Assembly (NCBI GenBank): GCA_020310875.1
Contig: CM035431.1
Location: 20,760,267-20,824,266, forward strand
DNA length: 64,000 nt
From: Ceratopteris richardii
Lineage: Eukaryota > Streptophyta > Polypodiopsida > Polypodiales > Pteridaceae
Direction of reading: 5' to 3'
Within the stretch, counting starts at the first letter, position 1, and each line of letters opens with the position of its first letter. The translations under genes were made by a program, and so were the position numbers. The notes under the pieces are model-generated. The model did not search any database. It had not been told where the DNA came from and was given only the letters and a program-made list of their open reading frames with translations. Below are positions 1 through 10,243 of this stretch, piece by piece.

Positions 1-637
1 TTCCTACCTCATTCGGTTGATTAGGCTTATACCTCCAGAAGGCTTCATCGGTTTCTCGATTGAGAAGCAGATCTATGCTCTTATTGTCCTGGGGAATCCA
101 CTCTGGCGTGATAATTCTAGTAAGCACGGATTTGCCTCGGGGGGTTTTAGGTTCTTCACCCATGTTCCCTTGCTCTAGGTCACCTATATCTGTTTCTAGG
201 ATCACATTCCCGAATTCATATGTCGTGTCTGGGTGACCGATGACTACATATATGGTTCCTTCTTTGTCCAAGTATGCTCCATTTTCAAATTTGACGGTTA
301 GATGTTCAATTCCAATGGGTTGATCAGGGTTTTTAATCTGGACCACGGATCTTCCTAGGCCGTCCTCATAGATGCTAGCACCTAATCGGTTGGTCCTAAG
401 GTATTCCAACTGCATCTTGTAAGGGCCTTCTACCCTATGTAAATATGGCACTCCTGAACTTCCTGAAGGTCTCTCCATGCCTTGAGACATCTCTGGCTCA
501 CTAGTCTCAGAGCTAGGGTAGTATGAATGATGGCTCAACTCCTGGGCCCAAGACCTAGCAGTATGATTGACACTAGCCTCTAAAGACCTAAGACTTTGTC
601 TATCTCTCCCTAGGTGTCGTCCTGATCTAAGGTTCAT
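1..637 (-). CDS. gag: Element B gag N-terminus (partial, open to window edge)
   Basis: An ORF starting with ATG at 637-635 on the minus strand stays open to the left edge of the window, giving about 212 residues. It starts MNLRSGRHLG and lines up along its whole length with the first ~210 residues of the element C polyprotein, sharing blocks such as YEDGL, VQ.KNPDQ, VKFE and TPRGKSVLTR. This is the region before the capsid-like domain; no catalytic motif is expected here. It shows that the C-type family starts with a conserved N-terminal segment of unknown function ahead of the gag core. Confidence 0.85.
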   Translation of the reverse strand, partial: MNLRSGRHLGRDRQSLRSLEASVNHTARSWAQELSHHSYYPSSETSEPEMSQGMERPSGSSGVPYLHRVEGPYKMQLEYLRTNRLGASIYEDGLGRSVVQIKNPDQPIGIEHLTVKFENGAYLDKEGTIYVVIGHPDTTYEFGNVILETDIGDLEQGNMGEEPKTPRGKSVLTRIITPEWIPQDNKSIDLLLNRETDEAFWRYKPNQPNEVG

Positions 638-2383
638 AAGCCCAATTGAAGAATTCCCCGAATTTCCCAAGTACAATTTGCATTGCTGAGTTCTTTTTGT
701 ATTAGTCACTTGTTCTTTTTAATTTTCCTTAGGGTGTCACTTCTTGTCCAATTAATCTTCCTCGCAAGAAACACTTAAGTTTTATCCTACTTTGAGTGTG
801 GTCACTCGATTTAAATTCTTTTCCCTTAGGTTGTTTCGCGATTGTAATCTCCTAACACTTGCACTTGAGTGATTAGAGTTCTTGGACTTGGTCGTTCTTA
901 ACGTATCCCTAATTAATCAAAACCTCTATCCGTACTTGGCCTAAGCTAGGGATTGACAGAGGGTGTTGAGAATTTCCAACCTTGAGTTTTTGTCCTTGTG
1001 TGTTGCCCTTGTGTTCCCAGGAAGCGTGTTCCCAAGCTTGCACTTACTCTTGCTTCGAGTACCCTTCGATGCTCTCAAATAACCTAAAAAAGTCCCAAAA
1101 TTAGCTCAAGACTTAAATTCCATTGACAAACAGATCACTTTCATGCATGTAATTCACTAACCAAATCGCCTTTTGCCTTTATGAAAAACAATCCCAAGGG
1201 ACTGTCAGTTTCCTACCCTGGGATATGATCAACTTCAAAAATACCCTATCCTGCAAGCTTTCCAACAAAACAAAAATCACAACAAACGGATTTTGTATGA
1301 GGAAGATATGCCAGTTCAGGGTTTTCGGGCTAAATCAGGATTAAAACAGGCGAACACGCAAACAGGAATTCTCAAATTACTTGTGTCGCGGCCTCACGAT
1401 GCAATGATAAACCCTAGTGTTTTTTTCCCAAAATTTGACCTAAAATAAACCATATATTTATGCCCTAAAAAATGGCCGAAATTTCTCCTCAATCGCGATT
1501 GATATGTCAGTCCCGATCGACGTGTCGATCGTGATTGACAGGTCTGTCGTGGCTGTCAGTCGTGATTGATGGGTCAATCACGATTGACATGTGGCCCAAA
1601 AATTCAGTCAGTCGTGGTCAAAGGATTGTTGACTCAGTCGATCGCGATTGATGGGTCGATCGCAATTGACAGGTCCGTCGCGAGTGTTCAGTCGATCGTG
1701 GTCAAATAGTCGTTGACCGGGTCGATCGCGATTGACAGGTCCGTCGGGGCTATCAGTCGCGATTGACTGGTCGATCGCGATTGATGGCTCGATCGCGATT
1801 GACACGTGTCACGTGTAGGTTCTGTCGGTGGTCGTCAGTCGGTCGTTGACTTTGTCGGTCGCAATTGACGTGTCGATCGTGATTGACAGGTCGGTCGGCA
1901 AGTGTCCGTCATGGTTTGTCGATCGTGATTGACGTGTCGATCGTGATTGATAGAAAACAGAGGAGTTTTAAAATTTTAAACACATATTTAGGAAGCTCTA
2001 GGCATGTAGATCTTGATTATGTACTTTGTTTAGCAAAAAGATCATTTTTTCTGTCGGTCGCGATTGACAGAGGTCAACGCCTCGGGACCTGCAAAGTCAG
2101 ATTTTTTACCTGCTGAAGCTCGTGCAGCTGCTAGGGATGCTGATTCCTGCATAAAATCTCAAAAAACACAGAAAAGCACAAGCACACAAACGCTCTCTCG
2201 CTCTCTCTCACAAGTGAAATGAGGGAAATGGTGCGGGTGTGGTGATATGACAAAAAAGCTGAAATTTTTGCGATGATGGAGATGGAGGTGGAAGATGGTG
2301 ATGATAATGGTGGTAATGAAGATGGTGCAGAAAACAAAAGAAAATAGATAAAAGTGAAGGAAATACCTATGACTCCAACGCCT
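638..2383 (-). other. Element B untranslated leader
   Basis: This is the leader between primer site and gag of B, interrupted on its LTR side by element A. Segment 1,180-1,480 (minus) matches the end of the leader of C, both holding a GGCATA.CTT...CATACAAA block. Segment 2,140-2,383 (minus) is the CTTC/CATCAT-rich stretch that follows the primer site in C. Between them lies the minisatellite at 1,490-2,090. Segment 638-1,180 has no counterpart in C that I can see and no convincing ORF. Confidence 0.7.
1490..2090. repeat. Minisatellite in leader of B, core TCGATCGCGATTGAC
   Basis: Degenerate tandem repeats with a period near 20 bp, built on TCGATCGCGATTGAC and variants such as GTCGATCGTGATTGACA, often in alternation with GGTCNGTCG. 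The core ATCGCGAT is self-complementary. Copies are most regular from about 1,600 to 1,800 and decay mostly by C-to-T changes at CG sites. It occupies the same place in the leader as the repeat block at 50,905-51,985 in element C. Confidence 0.85.
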
Positions 2384-2951
2384 TGTAAGCCGCCGGATTG
2401 GCACTTTGTATTTTCATAATTATGGTATTTTCATATCCCGTATGAATTGAAAGGTTTCATATTCCACACGAACTAAAAGGTCGTTGCGAAGAGTTGTAAC
2501 TACTTATAAAGCAATGAAAGGACGCTCCGGTGACGATCAGGAGAATCGCCAAACTGTCTGTTTGGGCGATTGCATTATGTGAAGTTGCCGTGGTGCAGTG
2601 TTGAGAAATCTGAGTAGTACTGTCTTTTTTCTCGTCTTTGTTTGATTACATTAACTTGCGGTTAGTCCAGCTCCATTAAGTTATGGTAATGAAGTCTGTG
2701 TTACAGAATTGAGTAACCTTGGCGCTACGTACTGAGAAAGTATTAACCTGATTATGAATAGTAAGTCTGTGAGAGAACGAACCAGAGGATTGATAGTAAT
2801 TTGTATGCAGAGTTTTGAGTGTTAACGTACTACGACGTAAATGTGTGAATTGGGAAAATTAAGTTATAGGGCCTCTGATTAGCAGACCCCTACCACTCCC
2901 AAGAACCCGAACGAGTTTAAACGCGCCTGTGACGACAACGCGCGTTTAACA
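2384..2951 (+). repeat. Element A 5' LTR
   Basis: 568 bp, TG...CA ends, same length as the copy at 26,101-26,668. A TATA-like ACTTATAAAGC lies near 2,516. The last ~110 bp hold GGGCCTCTG and CAGACCCCTACCACTCCCAA, also found at the same place in the array LTRs, so the two LTR families are related and in the same orientation. Confidence 0.92.
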
Positions 2952-2952
2952 C

Positions 2953-2970
2953 TGGCGCCACCTGTGGGAA
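2953..2970 (+). promoter_or_regulatory. Element A primer binding site
   Basis: TGGCGCCACCTGTGGGAA starts one base after the LTR end. Plant Tat-type Gypsy elements typically have TGGCGCC followed by CTGTGGGAA at this site, which it resembles closely. This supports a Tat-like assignment and fixes the LTR edge. Confidence 0.7.
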
Positions 2971-3104
2971 GGTGGCAATAGAGTGTTGCAAATTGATTGA
3001 GGGAAGGTGGCAACAGAGTGTTGCAAATTGATTGTGGGAAGGTGACCACATTTTGTGAATCAACAGTAAGGTGAAGCAGAACGCAAGTGTTGCAAAGGTG
3101 ATAT

Positions 3105-3686
3105 ATGCCGGTTACTCGGTCCGGTGAGTCGTATCCAAAGTATAGGAGAGACCGACAGCCTTGGGCAGTACCAAATTTGTTAGGGACAACCCCAGGAGGC
3201 AGAAGCATAGATCGGTTAAACTCGATCGCCGAAGAAACGAAGTACGCTAGCAGTGATTTTGGTAGCATTCCGGTGGAACATACTGCAATTCCGGTAGATT
3301 CTGGTGTGATTTCGGTGCAGTCTGTAGAAGATACAATAACTTTCGATTATACAGGAATGCAGTGTGTAGTTGACTCAACACCGTCTGGTCAGAATTCGAA
3401 CATCTTTGAGGATAGAGATGTGTTATCGAGAGAGACCATTGCTGGTGAAAGAATACCCTGGTTTGGGGAGAGTTTGACTAATTCCGGTGACAGTTCGGTC
3501 CTAGTTGCAGGGAATTTCCAATTTTTCGGTGACCATGTGATACTTTCTGGTGAATCCTCATTCCGGACACCACTGTTCGGAGTAAGTTTGCCTACGTTTG
3601 ATACCAAAGAAGACGATAGGCTATTCGAATTGGAGATCCGAAAGAGGTTGAGCGCTATTTTTGAATCGGAAGATGGAGTAGCCTAA
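3105..3686 (+). CDS. Element A pre-gag ORF, unknown function
   Basis: A 193-codon ORF begins 153 bp after the LTR, starts MPVTRSGESYPKY, and ends before the gag ATG at 3,760, which is in another frame. It is Ser/Gly/acid-rich with phrases that repeat loosely (ILSGESSF, FGESLTNSG) and ends with an acidic segment. There is no zinc knuckle, protease motif or membrane segment. An extra ORF ahead of gag is a known feature of Ogre/Tat elements, and I assign it by position only; I do not recognise the sequence. It is open in an element whose gag-pol is decayed. Confidence 0.55.
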   Translation: MPVTRSGESYPKYRRDRQPWAVPNLLGTTPGGRSIDRLNSIAEETKYASSDFGSIPVEHTAIPVDSGVISVQSVEDTITFDYTGMQCVVDSTPSGQNSNIFEDRDVLSRETIAGERIPWFGESLTNSGDSSVLVAGNFQFFGDHVILSGESSFRTPLFGVSLPTFDTKEDDRLFELEIRKRLSAIFESEDGVA

Positions 3687-3759
3687 CCATACAGACTCCG
3701 AAGGACCAGAAACACCTCCTCAAAACTCAGGAGACAACAACAGTAACGCTACTAGCACC

Positions 3760-4729
3760 ATGAGTGGACAACAACAACAATAACAACAACAAAAGCAACA
3801 ACAACAGCAGCAACAACAACAGCCACTTCCACCTCGACCGGTTCCAACAGCGGTAACATACACCAAGTTCGGTGGATTTCGAGGTGACGATCCTGATGCT
3901 CATGTACGCACCTTTGAAATAAGTTATGTAGTGCTAAACCATCCACCCGATCCGGCATACAAGGCCATCGTATTCCAGTCTACATTAGTCAATGAAGCAG
4001 CGAGGTGGTTAACAGAGTATGATATCAACCATTTTGGCACCTATTAGGCGGTAAGGGATGCGTTTTTATAGAGATTCCGATTGAAGAAGAACCATGCCGA
4101 AATCTTCGATTACTTGTGGAACAATAAACAGAAGCTACACCAGACTGTGTAGGAATATGCCACATTATTTAGAACTCATTTAAGATAACCACCACCGGCA
4201 CACGCCAACCTGCCCGATGATGTGATAACTCAGTGGTTTATTAACGGGTTAACCCCACAATTAAGACAAATTATGATCATTCGTTGTGTGGGAGCTATGA
4301 CACTCGATGCGGTTATTGCGATGGCCCTGCAACTTGAGCATAAGGTGGGAGGATTTACTGAGGATTTGGAGTGGCTGAAAGCTAGTAAAAATGTTGCAGA
4401 GGATCCTACTAAACAGATGTACTGCACTAAGTGCAAAAATTCTAGGCATACCAGTGCTACCTGTGCCCTTAATAAGATGTATTGTGCTATCTGCAATACC
4501 ACCAGACATTCCACTGAAAATTGTGTGTATAACGCCAAAGTGCACGGACAAGCAGCTGTAAATGCCATTATACAAGAACCAGGGCAGCCAGCCACCCATT
4601 ATGTGCCACTGCAGATGCGAAACAATCAGCCACAAGCATAAGGAATTATCGGGGACAGCAGAATACCAACTTCAATGCAAATCGTTGGCAGACAGGTACA
4701 TCACAGGAAGGTACTTCCTTACCACCACC
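3760..4729 (+). pseudogene. gag: Element A gag, N-terminal and first zinc-knuckle part (broken)
   Basis: Gag forms the capsid/nucleocapsid of the particle. From the ATG comes a glutamine tract (CAA/CAG repeats, 3,768-3,830), then a retrotransposon gag domain (FGGFRGDDPDAHV ... NEAARWLTEYD ... FINGL) and two CCHC-like knuckles (CTKCKNSRHTSATC and CAICNTTRHSTENC) near 4,420-4,530. The coding stretch stops at the edge of the array at 4,730 and further gag sequence resumes at 19,504. Broken by a few breaks in this part. Confidence 0.8.
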
Positions 4730-4853
4730 TGTTAGACGGCCGCCAATGAATCCGGATAGGTGCCGTAAATGTAGAAGTGCTGACGGCCGCTAAACAAGGA
4801 TGAAAGTACGAGGACAGGAAGCGCGCAGAGATTTGCGCACCACTGAAAATACT

Positions 4854-4863
4854 CTATATAAGG
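4854..4863 (+). promoter_or_regulatory. TATA box in array LTR (repeated in all six)
   Basis: CTATATAAGG at offset 124 of the LTR, identical in all six copies. Distance and orientation fit an LTR promoter reading rightward into the internal region. Confidence 0.6.
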
Positions 4864-5771
4864 AAATGAGAAGAGAATGAAAAAAGAACGCCCCCCTTTA
4901 TGGAATTGCGGTATTCTGTGAAGATGTATCATCTAGTCGATTCTGTTTGTGAAATGTATCTTCGATTCGGTCTGTAAGCGCACCCCTTTGGGTTTCGCAG
5001 AGTTTTGTTTAAGTGATCTTTCGATTCGGGTCTGTCGGTTAATTATATCTTCTATTCTATTTGTGAAGCGCCCATTTTTGGGAAGTGCAGTGCATTGTTG
5101 AGTGCTTATTCCGGATCTGGATGTTCTGTTCTGTTTAGTAGTTGTTCGCATCTTAAATGGTAGTTACGAACAATTGACAGTGTGTTACGAAGTTGTTCAG
5201 TAAGAGTTAAGCGTGTCGTTGAGCATTGTTAAGTGTGGTTAACATATGTCGGTAAGTAGAAGTAGGGAATGATCTCTCTATTGTTCTATTAAATAATTGA
5301 GGGTCAATACAATAGTCTATGATTTTTGGAGATTCCATTCCCAGAAGGACTTGTATCTGTAAGTGCCCATAAGCCTTAGAGATAGTGATAAGATTGTTAT
5401 GGTTCGACTAATGTTTAAATACCGCAAGTACCACTGTTCGGTGTAATCCCAAGTCGAGAAGAGGTGCACTTTAAGTAAAATCCGGTGAATGAAGTAACAT
5501 AGCCGATTAGTTTAAGATTAGATCGGACTACTGCTTTTCACTATAGCAGACTCAGTTCGGACTTCTAGTATCCAGTAAGCCGGGCAGTTAATAGTTCTCA
5601 ATACTGAGCTACGACGTGACAAAGTATTTGATGTTTGTATAAGAGTTTGGGAAAATAGTACAGGGCCTCTGTCTACAGACCCCTACCACTCCCAAGAATC
5701 CACGTGGCCAAGAAAACATGTCCTACTGAAACACAATCATCCCAACAAATGGCACTTCAAGCCCTCGTGCT

Positions 5772-5779
5772 TATAAAAT
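5772..5779 (+). promoter_or_regulatory. Internal TATA box before the accessory ORF (repeated in all five units)
   Basis: TATAAAAT lies 99 bp upstream of the accessory ATG at 5,878, well outside the LTR, and recurs at the same offset in all five units (8,529, 11,286, 14,043, 16,800). It could start a short mRNA for the accessory ORF independent of the LTR. Element A has a comparable TATAAATA ahead of its accessory ORF. Confidence 0.5.
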
Positions 5780-7457
5780 GCGTATGCATAGCATAGCATT
5801 CTTCACTACAGTATTCTTCAAGCCTCAGTAATAGTTAGGAAACTTCCAACTTATTCTTCTCGGCAACCTTTACCAGCATGTCTGAATCCGACAGACTCAG
5901 ATGGCAACTCAAGAAGCGCGCCAATACACAGAAACATGTTGTGACGACCACAGATACTACCCTACAGGATAATGCAACTGACTCGGTAACTTCTGCAACA
6001 GTAAAAATGCATCATAAATTTGCCACCAATTTTAAAATCGAGCTCGACCTCCATTTGAGAAGGAATGAGAACTGGCTACGGAGGATAGGACTCCTCCAGT
6101 TTGCTCAATTACCATGGAAGCAATGGATTGCTAATGACGATGCAGAAAATCAATTATCTAGCATGCGACAAACAAAGGGCTTCATTCTAAATAAGGTACA
6201 ATTTTCGCCATAGTTAGTCTCAGCTATATTTAAACTGCCAATGTATGACGATGCCCAATATCCTAAATGTTCGAATGAAGATTTGAGAAATGAATTTGGC
6301 AACGGTGAAGGCCCCAGACGATATTTTTTGTTAAAAAATGCCACATCTCAGCGTCGAGAACAATTTCAGTGGTACTTAGAGAAGCTCTGTTTCCTAGTTA
6401 AATTCGATTTAATGTCGAGAGAAAATTTTTCACCGTTAGTACATGCCGAAGGAGGAGGTCGGATTAGCTAGACACACTGGCTGTACAACCACCTCTACAC
6501 ACAAATCATTATCGGGGATAAGCGAAGATCCCACACCAACAGTAGACTAGCAGCCTATTTAGCTGCTATATTTAATTTTGTCCAATTAATGAAGGATGAG
6601 AAGCTACACTGGTCCCCCCATTTTTTTTTCGGTGAATATGATAGGATAGCCACAGGACACCAAACAGAGCCTGAGGAAGCAGACCGAGTCTCCACCTCGT
6701 CTCCATATCTTTTCCACACAGGGAATAGCGCACAGAACCACACCATAGGAACGCCCATTCGGTTGTCGATTAAACGACGGATGGCAGACAACTTGCCAAC
6801 TGCCAGTCCAGAGCAATTACCGGACGAGCCCCAACCTAATTTTGTGACGGAGATGCACAACAAACTACAAGAAGTTTCTCAGTACTTGCGGCAACAAGAA
6901 CAAGCGCTTCAGCACAAAAACGAATTATTATTCGCTACGATGACTAAGTCCAATTTATTACTAGATAGAATGACACAGATGCAAAAGGAATTGGACGACA
7001 AAGAAGCTTTATTACAGGCATTGCAGAGTAACAACTGGCAACTCACGGCAGAATTGAGCCACGCAAAAAAGTGTCTTCAAGAATTTAATCAGTGGCAGCA
7101 AACTATCCAAACACAGATTCAAACTGAAATGTCAAGTTTTTCTACCCTGAATGCTAACCTGCAATCCGACAATGAAATTTTGCAGTCCAAAATACAGGTT
7201 TTGCAGGAATTTGAACGACAGATGTTAAAAGACGAGGGCGTAGAACTGAATGCCACATTAATGACAAATGTGGACATAGACTTATTAAAACAGCAATTGG
7301 ATAGTCGTATTCAAAACATTTGGACACTTTTTCGCAGGAGATGGCTGGCTATACTTGTTCCTCCACTTGAACAAGTACGGTCAGAGATAATTCGGGAGCC
7401 AAACTCTGGAATAGGCCTACAAGCAACCCAAAAAGATGTTGAAGTCAGTAATGCACC

Positions 7458-7486
7458 TGCGGGTTCGAGTCCACCGTGCGTGCCAG
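7458..7486 (+). promoter_or_regulatory. 29-bp block with Pol III B-box consensus abutting the next LTR
   Basis: The last 29 bp of each internal region contain GGTTCGAGTCC, a full match to the Pol III B-box consensus, and end GCGTGCCAG directly against the LTR. They recur at 10,215, 12,972, 15,729 and 18,486, and with one change before the 3' LTR of element A (26,072-26,100). The place is normally held by a polypurine tract, absent here. The accessory ORF reads through it. Confidence 0.55.
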
Positions 7487-10243
7487 TGTTAGACGGCCGC
7501 CAATGAATCCGGACAGGTGCCGTAAATGTAGAAGTGCTGACGGCCGCTGAACAAGGATGAAAGTACGAGGACAAGAAACGCGCAGAGATTTGCGCACCAC
7601 TGAAAATACTCTATATAAGGAAATGAGAAGAGAATGAAAAAAGAACGCCCCCCTTTATGGAATTGCGGTATTCTGTGAAGATGTATCATCTAGTCGATAG
7701 TGTTTGTGAAATGTATCTTCGATTCAGTCTGTAAGCGCACCCCTTTGGGTTTCGCAGAGTTTTGTTTAAGTGATCTTTCGATTCGGGTCTGTCGGTTAAT
7801 TATATCTTCTATTCTATTTGTGAAGCGCCCATTTTTGGGAAGTGCAGTGCATTGTTGAGTGCTTATTCCGGATCTGGATGTTCTGTTCTGTTTAGTAGTT
7901 GTTCGCATCTTAAATGGTAGTTACGAACAATTGACAGTGTGTTACGAAGTTGTTCAGTAAGAGTTAAGCGTGTCGTTGAGCATTGTTAAGTGTGGTTAAC
8001 ATATGTCGGTAAGTAGAAGTAGGGAATGATCTCTCTATTGTTCTATTAAATAATTGAGGGTCAATACAATAGTCTGTGATTTTTGGAGATTCCATTCCCA
8101 GAAGGACTTGTATCTGTAAGTGCCCATAAGCCTTAGAGATAGTGATAAGATTGTTATGGTTCGACTAATGTTTAAATACCGCAAGTACCACTGTTCGGTG
8201 TAATCCCAAGTCGAGAAGAGGTGCACTTTAAGTAAAATCCGGTGAATGAAGTAACATAGCCGATTAGTTTAAGATTAGATCGGACTACTGCTTTTCACTA
8301 TAGCAGACTCAGTTCGGACTTCTAGTATCCAGTAAGTCGGGCAGTTAATAGTTCTCAATACTGAGCTACGACGTGACAAAGTATTTGATGTTTGTATGAG
8401 AGTTTGGGAAAATAGTATAGGGCCTCTGTCTACAGACCCCTACCACTCCCAAGAATCCACGTGGCCAAGAAAACATGTCCTACTGAAACACAATCATCCC
8501 AACAAATGGCAGTTCAAGCCCTCGTGCTTATAAAATGCGTATGCATAGCATAGCATTCTTCACTACAGTATTCTTCAAGCCTCAGTAATAGTTAGGAAAC
8601 TTCCAACTTATTCTTCTCGGCAACCTTTACCAGCATGTCTGAATCCGACAGACTCAGATGGCAACTCAGGAAGCGCGCCAATACACAGAAACATGTTGTG
8701 ACGACCACAGATACTACCCTACAGGATAATGCAACTGACTCGGTAACTTCTGCAACAGTAAAAATGCATCATAAATTTGCCACCAATTTTAAAATCGAGC
8801 TCGACCTCCATTTGAGAAGGAATGAGAACTGGCTACGGAGGATAGGACTCCTCCAGTTTGCTCAATTACCATGGAAGCAATGGATCGCTAATGACGATGC
8901 AGAAAATCAATTATCTAGCATGCGACAAACAAAGGGCTTCATTCTAAATAAGGTACAATTTTCGCCATAGTTAGTCTCAGCTATATTTAAACTGCCAATG
9001 TATGACGATGCCCAATATCCTAAATGTTCGAATGAAGATTTGAGAAATGAATTTGGCAACGGTGAAGGCCCCAGATGATATTTTTTGTTAAAAAATGCCA
9101 CATCTCAGCGTCGAGAACAATTTCAGTGGTACTTAGAGAAGCTCTGTTTCCTAGTTAAATTCGATTTAATGTCGAGAGAAAATTTTTCACCGTTAGTACA
9201 TGCCAAAGGAGGAGGTCGGATTAGCTGGACACACTGGCTGTACAACCACCTCTACACACAAATCATTATCGGGGATAAGCGAAGATCCCACACCAACAGT
9301 AGACTAGCAGCCTATTTAGCTGCTATATTTAATTTTGTCCAATTAATGAAGGATGAGAAGCTACACTGGTCCCCCCATTTTTTTTTCGGTGAATATGATA
9401 GGATAGCCACAGGACACCAAACAGAGCCTGAGGAAGCAGACCGAGTCTCCACCTCGTCTCCATATCTTTTCCACATAGGGAATAGCGCACAGAACCACAC
9501 CATAGGAACGCCCATTCGGTTGTCGATTAAACGACGGATGGCAGACAACTTGCCAACTGCCAGTCCAGAGCAATTACCGGACGAGCCCCAACCTAATTTT
9601 GTGACGGAGATGCACAACAAACTACAAGAAGTTTCTCAGTACTTGCGGCAACAAGAACAAGCGCTTCAGCACAAAAACGAATTATTATTCGCTACGATGA
9701 CTAAGTCCAATTTATTACTAGATAGAATGACACAGATGCAAAAGGAATTGGACGACAAAGAAGCTTTATTACAGGCATTGCAGAGTAACAACTGGCAACT
9801 CACGGCAGAATTGAGCCACGCAAAAAAGTGTCTTCAAGAATTTAATCAGTGGCAGCAAACTATCCAAACACAGATTCAAACTGAAATGTCAAGTTTTTCT
9901 ACCCTGAATGCTAACCTGCAATCCGACAATGAAATTTTGCAGTCCAGAATACAGGTTTTGCAGGAATTTGAACGACAGATGTTAAAAGACGAGGGCGTAG
10001 AACTGAATGCCACATTAATGACAAATGTGGACATAGACTTATTAAAACAGCAATTGGATAGTCGTATTCAAAACATTTGGACACTTTTTCACAGGAGATG
10101 GCTGGCTATACTTGTTCCTCCACTTGAACAAGTACGGTCAGAGATAATTCGGGAGCCAAACTCTGGAATAGGCCTACAAGCAACCCAAAAAGATGCTGAA
10201 GTCAGTAATGCACCTGCGGGTTCGAGTCCACCGTGCGTGACAG
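7487..10243 (+). mobile_element. Array unit 2 (LTR 7,487-8,475; accessory ORFs 8,635-10,263)
   Basis: Same layout as unit 1. The 111-codon ORF is at 8,635-8,970; the following part is open from about 9,085 to 10,263 (392 codons, possibly from a non-ATG start) and is broken before that. It shares variants with unit 4 (SRIQ, FHRRW, KDAEV, and an LTR with GTAAGTCGGG and AGTATAGGG), the main evidence for a dimeric pattern. The 29-bp block at its 3' end has one change relative to the others. Confidence 0.88.

Larger units (their letters stand above)
4730..7486 (+). mobile_element. Array unit 1 (LTR 4,730-5,718; accessory ORFs 5,878-7,506)
   Basis: The LTR has TATA-like CTATATAAGG at 4,854. The internal region has a TATAAAAT at 5,772, then an ORF of 111 codons from 5,878 (MSESDRLRWQL) and the coiled-coil part ending at 7,506. 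The second part of the accessory gene is broken in this unit, though its last 305 codons (6,589-7,506) are open. Substitutions shared with unit 3 (SKIQ, KDVEV) set these two apart from units 2, 4 and 5. The stop codon lies 20 bases inside the next LTR. Confidence 0.88.

Noticed and set aside
2131-2404. Minus-strand ORFs rich in Ser/Ile/Phe near 2,131-2,404
   Set aside because: They lie across the leader of B and the LTR edge of A; composition follows the CTTC/CATCAT-rich DNA.
4690-4800. Gag of A reading on in frame into the first array LTR with a zinc-knuckle-like CRKC
   Set aside because: The same sequence begins all six LTRs, so the agreement is most likely chance; not enough to redraw the boundary.
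7458-7486. 3' end of a tRNA gene before each array LTR
   Set aside because: No A box or 5' acceptor partner upstream, and the T stem pairs poorly; kept only as a B-box-like block.
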